From: Cytidiella melzeri
Taxonomy: Eukaryota > Basidiomycota > Agaricomycetes > Polyporales > Irpicaceae
NCBI GenBank assembly: GCA_022592445.1
Contig: JABYQR010000132.1
Location: 1-64,000 of the forward strand
Length of the DNA: 64,000 nt
Direction of reading: 5' to 3'
The notes below the pieces were generated by a model. It searched no databases and was not told the DNA's origin. It worked only from the letters and a program-made list of their open reading frames with translations. Of the stretch, positions 55,865-64,000 are shown piece by piece. Every line of letters starts with the position of its first letter. The first letter of the stretch is position 1. Both the position numbers and the translations under genes were made by a program.

Positions 55865-56187
55865 TGCTACCAGGCATGAAAGGGGATATTGTTGAGAGAA
55901 AGAGAAGGAGACGCGACTGGTCGCGAAGACGCGCAGGCTAATTCACTTTAGGGCAGGCATTTTCGCATCTAATAGAGATGGTAATAAGCTGTACCGGCTG
56001 ACTAAGATACACAGTTACTTATCTGTTTGTGACTCATCTCACACACTGTCCGATGGCCCAACTCTAGAAACTCATAGTTCCCAACTTACCTCGTTTCGAC
56101 TGTCAAAGAACCTCATATATCAGAAAAGTGCTCCCAGAGACCGAGCACTGAGTACTGAGTACTGACCTTCTGCCGTCTAGAACCAAT
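55865..56187. promoter_or_regulatory. Divergent promoter SMC5/ITPA
   Basis: 323 bp between the starts of SMC5 (55864, minus) and the ITPase (56188, plus). Contains a small GAGTACTGAGTACTGA tandem (about 56148-56164). No other motif. Confidence 0.4.
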
Positions 56188-56972
56188 ATGTCTCCTCCCC
56201 AAAAGCTCGGTAAGTATCAGTAACTCATACTGACTGGTGTACCTCAGACTGACCTCACAGCAAATCAGTCTTCGTTACTGGAAATCGGATGAAACTGCAG
56301 GAGGTTCGATATATCCTTTCGAAGAATGCAGATATAGAGCTGACCTCGCAGGACTTGGATGGTTCGTCGATGTTGTTGCTAGTCTTTATGCTCATACCTA
56401 TTAGATTGCAGTGCCTGAGATCCAAGGGACTACCCAGGAAGTTGCCATCGAAAAATGTCGCAAGGCCGCAGAAATTCTGCAAGGCCCTTGTATCACAGAA
56501 GACACAGCTTTATGTTTCGAGGCACTGAACGGTTTACCGGGGCCTTATATTAAGCATTTCATGAAAAGTCTAGGTCTCGATGGTAGGGCGAAGTATACTG
56601 GTATTCCGTTCCCTCCACTGAGCTGTATATTCAACAGGATTGAACACTCTACTTGAAGGATTTCCTTCCAAAAAAGCCACAGCCGTCTGCACATTTGCTT
56701 ATAGCGCTGGGCCCAAGACGGAGCCGATTGTCTTTGAAGGGCGCGTAGATGGAACAATAGTTCCGCCAAGAGGTGTGGAAATGTTTGGATGGAACCCAAT
56801 ATTTGAAGTGGAAGATACACAGAAAACGTGGGCTCGCTTCGTTGTCGACAATGACATTGACTGACCGTCATATAGCTTCGCAGAGATGTCCGACGAGGAA
56901 AAGAACGCAATCTCCCATCGATATCGAGCACTAGAGAAACTCACAGCTTATTTGCAAGACCTCACGCATTAA
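56188..56972 (+). CDS. HAM1: Inosine triphosphate pyrophosphatase
   Basis: Five exons (56188-56209, 56269-56361, 56412-56582, 56638-56827, 56876-56972) give 190 aa, the usual family length. Motifs: [17 protein letters not shown] (start of the Ham1 fold), [36 protein letters not shown] (catalytic EDT and substrate cleft) and [10 protein letters not shown]. The end is [20 protein letters not shown]. It hydrolyses ITP, XTP and dITP to monophosphates and keeps non-canonical purines out of nucleic acids. Intron 1 requires the downstream acceptor (CAAATCAG) to keep the frame. Confidence 0.92.
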
Positions 56973-57017
56973 CTATCCTTATTCTGCATGGACTACAGAG
57001 TGTATAAAATGCAAGGT

Positions 57018-57884
57018 TTATAACTTCGCTTTGCGAGTGGCAGTGTCCTTGAACGACGCCAAAGGAGACACCGTATGTACTGCCGACGCAATCATTGTTC
57101 CCGTTGTCTTGTCGTAAACCTACAAAGCAAACCGGTCGGTCATCCGCAGCATAGAGACGTCGAGCTTACCTCAGCTCTGCACGACAGTGTCCGCCCTTTG
57201 AAATTCAAAGTCGTACTCAGGATGCTCAGAACAGTGCCACTGGATGCATTTCCTCGAGACATGAGTTTTGTCCTTGTCGCTAAGTGGCTAACAGAAACAT
57301 ACTCACGGCAAAGCAGCGGCATGCCATCGTATGTTCATGTCTGTCGACGCGCCAGTTGGATCTGCTCCTGTGGCAAATCCGATAGTGTACAAGGCAGTAA
57401 ATGTTGCGCTATCAAACCAGGCCCGTACAGATAGCCGTGAGCTTGATTGGATATAACAACTTCATCGATACGTACATGTCAACGACGTGTACAAGACATG
57501 CCCCGGCTAAAACACCATGCCTGTTGAGCATTCCTAAAGCATTTGACATTCCAATCCCCGTCGAAACATCGGTTTCGTATGTTCCTCACCTTTTTTGACC
57601 TCTATTTCGCAAACTGTATGGCCTTCAAAGACTTCAATCTTCCCTCCATTTGAGTCCGATGAGAGAGCTCTCTTGTTGAGGTTCATCTCAACAAGCTTGA
57701 GATGTTTGGCCGCATCAAAGCCGAACACAGAAGTTTCACCGTTGCCTCCAAAAAATGCCAACGTGTTCAGATTCAATTGCTTGTGCTCTACTGAGCAGTT
57801 CCCCCTCACTGCAGAAACATCGTCGTTCGGTGCAGGAGCTTTCGGGTACGGGCGGTTCCGATGGAAAGGATTCCTTTGGGACAT
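57018..57884 (-). CDS. Hotdog thioesterase paralogue 1, HGG motif lost
   Basis: Five exons 57884-57590, 57533-57476, 57408-57307, 57239-57170 and 57119-57018 join in phase to 208 aa. Exon 2 (58 nt) and exon 4 (70 nt) have the same lengths as in the two sister genes at 59767 and 61310, and intron phases agree. Blocks shared with the sisters: FEGHTVCEIEVKKG (sisters MVFELDVTEG), STTLNFKGRTLSCRAE and EVYDKTTGTMIASAVH. At the hotdog active-site loop the sisters read SLHGG and NVHGG, but this one reads VLAGA. The catalytic-type His and second Gly are gone, while the Asn before and the Asp after are kept. The C-terminus is about 8 residues longer. Probably not an active thioesterase, or with altered function. 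Confidence 0.68.
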
Positions 57885-58346
57885 AACGTGTGCCGTTCGC
57901 GGCTCGCGTTACTTTGCTAGACCGGGTCAGTGAACACGGACCCGAAGTGGGTAGTAGCCGACGGTAGGATATGGTTTGTGGTATGTGCCGTGAGCGACGC
58001 TGACATCCGCTGTCCCACTGCCATGCCGCTGGCGGAACGGTAGCGCCAGGTCCCAAATTGGCAGGTGTCAATCGTGTCATTTTCGGTGTGCCGCATCCGC
58101 GATTACTATACCTTCCATTTCTGGATCGCTCGGCGTCAACTTCCATGGCCTCAGGCTGAAGCCTGCATCCGCTGCGATTTCGATTGAGCATAATGATCGG
58201 CAGAGTAGCTTCCGCCATCCCGTTAACCGCATTTTCATGTTTGTATAAATGGCACATAGGTTCACACTGTTGCTGATCAACTTTCGTTCATGCATTATCT
58301 CACCCATTGATTCGCACAATTACTCCACAAGAACAACCTCGCATCA
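57885..58346. promoter_or_regulatory. Divergent region thioesterase 1 / kinase
   Basis: 462 bp between the two start codons. Frames reading through it on the minus strand have no family features. No TATA box is evident. Confidence 0.35.
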
Positions 58347-59691
58347 ATGACTATCTTCAGCACAATACTTCCCGACTTTGTCAACCACACCCTCAATTGT
58401 GCAACCATTCAACTTCGACTGCTCCGACGAATAGGCACTGGTGCATACGGAATCGTGTACCTTGCTCAAGACCTTGCTACACCGGCAAGCAACCCAAGAT
58501 TCTACGCAGTCAAATGCATGCTCAAGTTCGAGCGAGGCTCGGAGCTTGAGGCTGCTCAGAAGCGCGAGATCGCATATCACAGCTCTTTGACCCACCACCC
58601 GAACATCACAACGCTACACTGCGTCATCGAGGAGCAACACTACGTCTACATGCTCATGGACTATTACGAAGGCGGAGATCTCTTCTCTGCTGTCGTTGAA
58701 CGCCGCAGGTTCGCTGGAAACGACGCCATGGTCAAGGTGGGATTCGTAGAGCTTTTGGATGCTGTTCAGGCATGCCATGTCCAAGGGATCTTTCATCGAG
58801 ACCTCAAGCCGGAGAATGTCCTGTGCTCTGCCAGCGACGGTCGCCTCTTCCTATCAGATTTTGGTTTGGCAACGCAGTTGGAACAAAGCAACGGTTTCCG
58901 ATGTGGAAGTCCCCATTATATGAGCCCAGGTCAGTGTCAAGTCCATCATTGAGCACATGCAGCCATACTCATTATGAGACTTCGCAGAGTGCATCGGGAC
59001 AGATCAACTTGTATCATATTCCACTCGCCAGTCTGACGTATGGTCGCTGGGGGTAATTCTGGTGAACATGATGACCGGTCAAAGTCCGTGGGGCATCGCC
59101 ACAAGCGAAGATAGCGGATACTGGATGTACCTTCACGACAGCGCGGAGTTTTTGCGCCAAGTCTTGCCCATGATTTCGCGCGAAGCCGCTGCGATTCTGG
59201 GGAGAATCTTCGACCCAAATCCTTCTACTCGTGTGTCGATACCCGAGCTGCGAGAGATGATCTTGACCGCGACAACATTGTTTGCGTCCGGAGACGAACG
59301 CTCGGAAGGGCTTGGGCATACCTCTGAAAGCTTCCCGATTACGGTGGAGGACAATACCATGATGGACGTCACCTTCGATTCACCTTGCGCAAACAATTCG
59401 AATACCACCGCTGCCTTTGTTTCCATCCACATCGTCACAAGCAGCGAATTTGTGTGCGGCGCGGATAGTTCTCCAACAGCTGGCGTAGACCGCCAATTCC
59501 TCAGATCAGACGTCACCATGAATTGGCCTCCTGTCTATTCCAATCCGGCGCTGGCAGCTGTGAAGCAAGAAAGGGCAGCGATTTGGGGGTCAAGGAAGCG
59601 TGCGAGGGGAACAAGCCTGCGGGAAGGCAGGGTGGCAAAGAAAATGTATAGTTTTGTGGGGGCTTTTCACAGGATGACAGCCCGGGCATGA
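58347..59691 (+). CDS. Ser/Thr protein kinase, Ran1/Pat1-like
   Basis: Exons 58347-58929 and 58988-59691 give 428 aa. All kinase motifs are present: glycine loop RIGTGAYGIVYLAQ (about 27-40), AVKCML lysine, FHRDLKPENVL, LSDFGLAT and HYMSPE-CIG (spanning the intron), then QSDVWSLGVILVNMMTGQSPW. The N-lobe and early loops resemble fission yeast Ran1/Pat1 and related fungal kinases. The C-terminal 130 residues are Thr/Ser-rich and have a basic end (GSRKRARGTSLREG). Ran1 relatives restrain meiosis or sense nutrients, but which applies here cannot be told. It is convergent with thioesterase 2 with only 75 bp between stop codons. Confidence 0.82.
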
Positions 59692-59766
59692 GAAGAGTGT
59701 AATAAAAACATTGTACAACACCTATAAATATGTTATAATCTCCCAACAACAAATCCTAGTGGTGTT

Positions 59767-60523
59767 CTATAGCTTCGAGCCAGATGGTACCATTTTGACA
59801 TGCGTTCCAGTTGCTACTAAACGATTACGCGAATTCTCGTAAATCTGTTTTTGTTGTTAGATCCACAGCACGCCGAGTGCACAGAATAATGTTACCTCTG
59901 CTCTTGCGGTTCTGGTTCGTGAACCGTATGCGATTGTAGTGCTCACAATCTTGATTTGAGTACCCCTGCGAAGGAATTCATACAGATTTAACAACCCAAC
60001 TCAAAATTTGTTCTGGATGATACTCACAAAGGTGCCGGTGTGTGAAACGTGGTATTCAGCGCAACTGACACATGTATGTCTTCCCCCGGTGAGATGTATT
60101 GCGAGAGCAGAGCAATTGCCATAGAGGTGCATCTGCGACGCCATTGCATCAAAGATTCGGTCCTTTACGAGACGGTCTACGTACTGGTCGACCAGCGCCG
60201 CAGTGCATCCACCATGTAAACTCCCTATGGCATTGCAGAGATCTGCCACCATCAGGATTACGTTCGTCAGCACGATGTTGCACTACAGCAAACTCAAGCG
60301 GCGCACCTTCCGTTACATCCAACTCGAACACCATCTTGGCCTTCTTCCTGTCGTCGACCTCTGACACATTCATCTCTACTGCCACAAGCCTCTGCACCAT
60401 ATCGTTTCCGAAGTAGTGAGTGTCGCACATGAAATTAGACCATTTGGCCATTGCGTTTCTTGCGTCGTCAGAAACATTGCCTCGGACATTGAGGAGGGAC
60501 GTGGCGATTGACCTTCCAGCCAT
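59767..60523 (-). CDS. Hotdog-fold thioesterase paralogue 2
   Basis: Five exons, 60523-60307, 60242-60185, 60132-60028, 59965-59896 and 59844-59767, give 175 aa. The 4HBT/PaaI-type active-site region is DLCNAIGSLHGGCTAALVDQ (about residues 73-92), followed by the hydrophobic helix CTSMAIALLSQYIS and HVSVALNTTFHTPAPLGTQI. The end is YENSRNRLVATGTHVKM. The fold resembles acyl-CoA thioesterase 13 (THEM2) with the Asn, HGG and Asp in place, so hydrolysis of acyl-CoA thioesters is likely. The substrate is unknown. Intron sites equal those of the neighbours at 57018 and 61310. Confidence 0.83.
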
Positions 60524-61309
60524 GTTCAGGACGTGCCGCCGTGAGTTTTGGAGAGAATGTCGGGTGCTGCGGCATTGCCAGAATCCCGTATATACCCCAT
60601 GATGAAGCGAGATCGATCCTGAGAATAATGCTGTGAGAATGCTACTGAACTATTATACAGTACGAAAGAGTGCAAGACATTGCCGAACACGGCCAAGGGT
60701 GACAGCTCGGCGCTCCAAGCCTCCGAGTTGTTTGATCCGCTGTGCTGATTCCTCAATGACTGCATTCTTTGAAGATGTATCATAGTCAAAACTAACTGAG
60801 AACGAGCTGGCAACTGCGCTGGAATACAAGTGTCCTGATACAGACTGGAACTTCTCGTTTATTCTTGGCCTCACCATCAGGAGGTAGTCAGTATTCGCAG
60901 ATTTCGGGCAAACTTGTGCAATTTTAGACGAAAATAGGGGAGCCTCGGACTCCCTGCTTGCTTTAGATATCAGGGTTGTACCAAATACAGTGTACGGGGA
61001 TTTTTGAGAGTGCCACGCCGCGGCACTCGAGATTAGGGGGACAAGACGCTATTCACGACACTAGATTAGCTCCGATGTATAGAGCTCATGTCAGAGTATC
61101 ACGATCAGGGTGTTTCGCAAGTGACCGAGCGTTTCCTCAAAATCTCCAAGGTCGTAGTACCGCGGGGCTGAGAACTGAAAACCAAGGGTTTAAGATGTTA
61201 TAAATAGCGTGGATATAGTGTTGGAAGGGTTCGTGTGCGCGCGGCCAAAGCGAAGATAGTTCAAAACTGACTGATTGTTTTCCAACGCTTTCGAAGTACG
61301 CAGGTACTT
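60524..61309. other. Intergenic between thioesterases 2 and 3
   Basis: 786 bp with no recognised gene. A minus-strand frame at 60526-60813 has no family features and overlaps the presumed promoter of thioesterase 2. I found no remnant of a further paralogue. Confidence 0.4.
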
Positions 61310-62096
61310 TCAAAGCTTCGGGGGTGGGGAAGGCTGCATCTTCACATGCACGCCGGTGGCCACTAGACGTCCGAGTGTTTTATCGTAGATCTGTTTCTGG
61401 TCGTCAGAAAAGGTTTAGAGGCGGATGAACAAAAAATCTCACTTCAGCTTTTGCAGTCATAGTCCGAGCTCCAAAAGCTACTGTAGTACACACGATCTTC
61501 AAGCGAGAGCCCCTGTATACAGACCGATGAGCCTACACGATCCTTCACCCCCAAACAAGAATGACGACTTACAACGGAGCAGGAGAGTGATATGTAGTAT
61601 TAAGAGCAAGAGAAACATGGTTGCGTGTCTGAGGCGAGACGTAAAACGCCAGGAGACTGACCGTCAAGGATGTGCATCTGCATGGAATGTGTGAGGAGGT
61701 TTCCGACATAGCGCGCCACGAACGACTTACATGTCAATCAGAGTTGCCGAGCAACCCCCGTGCACATTGAGCAAGGCGTTGCACATATCTAAGGCAGATC
61801 ATTATACGCGAATGACAAGACGAATCCTATTTGCATTACTGACCTTCTTGCACATCCAGCTCGAACACTATCCGGGCCTGTTTCTTTCGGGGTAGCTCAG
61901 GCACGTCGAGGACATCAACATCCGTAGCCTCCATCCTCGACATGATAGGATATATGTACTGTTTCGTGCTTCCCTTTGACCCATACCATGTCGCTACACA
62001 CAGCTTGGCCTCCGGGGATGCATTTCCGCGTGCTTGTCGTAAAGTTGTCGCGAGAGTGGTTGCTGCGAAACCGCTGGCATAGTCAGCGTCGCCCAT
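61310..62096 (-). CDS. Hotdog-fold thioesterase paralogue 3
   Basis: Five exons, 62096-61844, 61788-61731, 61677-61573, 61512-61443 and 61390-61310, give 188 aa. Exons 2-4 are 58, 105 and 70 nt, identical in length to paralogue 2. Active-site loop: DMCNALLNVHGGCSATLID. Next come CTSLTVSLLAFYVSP and NHVSLALNTTYHSPAPLGSRL. The C-terminus is EIYDKTLGRLVATGVHVKMQ. N-terminal residues 1-84 are variable and helical, with ARIVFELDVQE as the first strand. Likely a small acyl-CoA thioesterase. The cluster arose by tandem duplication. Confidence 0.83.
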
Positions 62097-62490
62097 TGCT
62101 ATGAGTGAGTGAGAGGGTTCAAGATGGGTTGGTCAAACGAATGCATGTGGAAAGTTGAAGAGTGAGGTAAATAGTAACCGGTGAAGTTCACCGCAACCGG
62201 TGCATAGCCAGGCTGATTTACACAGGCGCCGGCTTTACTAGGAACGTACACGGAAAAGGGTGACCGTGCTTAGAGGTGCTCGTAAGTATCTACTTCCCTG
62301 TCAAACAGACCTTTCTACGAAGAGTGCTGTGCACAGCAAGCTTTCCGACCGTAGCTGTCAAGTTAGCTTGAGGCGGTCAAGCAACATTGCTAGAGTTATC
62401 GAGATCATTCACAGTAGAGTAGAATACGCAGTCTTAACAAGTCGTGTAAAAGCGTAAACTTGAATGCCAAAGGGCAAACCGAATTCAGCT
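62097..62490. other. Intergenic thioesterase 3 / MFS transporter
   Basis: 394 bp: promoter of thioesterase 3 and 3' region of the transporter. No further feature is supported. Confidence 0.4.
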
Positions 62491-64000
62491 CTACTCCCGA
62501 GCAGTTTCAATATAGAAGGCATCGTCGGTCTTCTTCAAGTCTATACTTCCAGGGGTGACTGGAACAGTGTCTTCCTGGATCTCCCTCTCGACAAGCTCAT
62601 TCTGCTTCTCCTGTACCTTTTCCTCAAACACTGCGATATAACACGTCAGTTATACGGATTACATGCTCGAGATATGCACACTCACGGAAAGCAAGCTCTT
62701 CGAGAGACTTTCCAGATGTCTCCGGGAACAGAAAGTACACGAAGACGACCTCAAACCCAAGGAATATGACATAACTGAGGTAGTACTTCCAACCTGCGTT
62801 CTTGATTCCGATGGGGTTGACAAACTGATTGAAGAATCCCGCACAGCGACCCCACCATTGAAATATCGAGATACCCTTGGCACGAATATGGAAGGGAAAC
62901 AGCTCGACGAGGAAGGTATAGGTGAGTGCGTTGTAACCAATGTTGTATGCAGGGCTGTACAGGAAGATGAAGCTGGTAGTCCACGACATGAGTAACAGTG
63001 ATGGGTAAGAAGGTAAAGGTTTGGACTTACGCAATGACCGCGCGAGAAGCTGCCTGGCCTTCCGTGAGGGCATAACGTGCACTGGCAATGGTCCAGCCCG
63101 TAAAAATGAGCAGAAGAGAGCATGTGCAAATCAAGTAAGCCGTGCGGCGCTTCATCCGCGGGACATAGAGAGCCAGGAAAGTGGCATTAACGAAACCCCA
63201 GCAGGTTAGGCCAAGGTTGATCTCGCTCTTCACCCGGTTGTCATGAATCCCGACGTTGTCGAGGATTTTGGATAGGAAATAGCTAGGGTAATATTGCATG
63301 AGTATTCGCTGCTGCCAAAACCGCACAGAGACTTACGAGGTCAAGCCGTTCCCGGACCATTGCGTTGCAAGACCCAGGAAAGAGGCAATCAACATACGCT
63401 TGCGAAGACCAGGAGTGCTGAACAGGTCCTTCCAACCAATCTTCTCAGACTCCTTCTCAAGCGCGAGGGCGGTCTCAATCTCAGCGTACTCAGTCTTAAC
63501 GAGTAACGAGTCGGCGTCACCCTCAGCGTGGTACTTGACCAAGATGGCAAATGCCTCCTCGCCGCGACCCTTGGAGATAAGCCATCTAAAAGTTGGTGAG
63601 CCTTCATAAATCTGAAGATCGTAAAAGCAACTAACAGACCTAGGAGACTCGGGCAAGAACCAGATGAAGGTGACCTGCAGTAAACTGGGGCAAATCTGAA
63701 GAAGAGAGGGTATACGCCATCCCCAAGTCGTCGACATGGCAAAGGTTCCGAGGGTGACTCCAGCAGCAACAATGGCACCTACAGACATAGTTGTCAGGAA
63801 GCAAGACCGACCAGGAAAGCAAAGGCCGCACCAATGAACCAAGACGCATTGAACAGGGAGCCGATGCGAGCACGTTCCTTGGGGTAGGAGAGCTCTCCGA
63901 TCATGGACGAAGCCGCGACGATAGCAAATGGAATACCAAAACCAAGCAAAAACCGCGCTATGACGAACATGGCAACTACGAGACTAGTCAGTGCGGTGTA
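62491..64000 (-). CDS. MFS sugar transporter, lactose-permease-like, 5' end missing
   Basis: The gene runs off the right edge. The visible part covers about the last two-thirds in several exons. Reading N to C: FVIARFLLGFGIPFAIVAAS, a membrane helix with ASWFIGAAFAFLVG, PSLLQVTFIWFLPESPRWL (the PESPR motif after helix 6), the cytoplasmic loop, SFLGLATQWSGNGLTSYYPS, LYVPRMKRRTAYL, FLVELFPFHIRAKGISIFQW and the PETSGKSLEEL motif after helix 12. The tail carries EKVQEKQNELVERE and ends in ETARE. The sequence fits the fungal sugar porter family near Lac12-type permeases. The substrate cannot be told. It lies in the plasma membrane. Confidence 0.88.

Noticed and set aside
1..64000. CRISPR arrays, rRNA genes, replication origins, bacterial defence genes
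   Set aside because: Looked for and not seen. The regular repeats present are minisatellites with no spacers and the gene structure is fungal.

Overview
The window is genomic DNA of a filamentous basidiomycete, most likely an agaricomycete. Genes carry many short (about 45-65 nt) GT-AG introns. The gene families (Plavaka transposase, DUF6532, probably DUF6593) and the dense nested transposons fit that group. I see no bacterial, viral or organellar sequence. All exon coordinates were read by hand from splice consensus, reading phase and family conservation.

Left third (1-16.6 kb), transposon-dominated. A decayed Ty3/gypsy retrotransposon enters from the left edge on the minus strand (pol with frameshifts, intact gag, and an intact unidentified ORF upstream of gag). 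After an LTR-like repeat comes a Tc1/mariner element (7335-16187) with recognisable inverted ends and a TA duplication. Its transposase is split after codon 80 by a 6.3-kb Plavaka DNA transposon (7885-14204) that has its own inverted ends and TA duplication. The Plavaka element looks complete: two divergent spliced genes, a 1037-aa transposase and a 576-aa DUF6532 protein, both open across all exons. A second LTR-like repeat sits in the 3' part of the Tc1 element.

Middle (16.6-28.1 kb). Host genes NUP42, TAF4 and RRP7 are followed by a 6-kb hAT element (21780-27827) with inverted ends and an 8-bp duplication. It holds a broken hAT transposase, a third LTR-like repeat with a roughly 480-bp degenerate pentanucleotide array and a 69-bp tandem repeat, and 168-bp minisatellite units. 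A tRNA-Arg(TCG) gene with an intron marks the return to host sequence.

Right half (28.1-64 kb), gene-dense. In order: a WBP2-like GRAM protein, an unidentified nuclear-type protein, mitochondrial ribosomal protein L13, the large nucleoporin NUP188, a BOI1/2-type SH3-SAM-PH polarity scaffold with an extra C-terminal CH-like domain, TTC27/EMW1, a small DUF6593-like protein, EMC6, aspartate-semialdehyde dehydrogenase (HOM2), exosome subunit RRP43, SMC5, ITP pyrophosphatase, three paralogous hotdog-fold thioesterases around a Ser/Thr kinase, and the 3' part of an MFS sugar transporter that runs off the right edge. Many neighbours are divergent pairs with 150-460 bp between start codons (NUP42/TAF4, EMC6/HOM2, SMC5/ITPA, thioesterase/kinase). 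Apart from the thioesterase cluster I see no functional operon-like logic among the host genes.

Most noteworthy: the intact two-gene Plavaka + DUF6532 element with its precise insertion site; the LTR-like repeat family that carries different short-repeat expansions in each copy; and a thioesterase paralogue that has lost its HGG motif while keeping the same exon lengths as its sisters.
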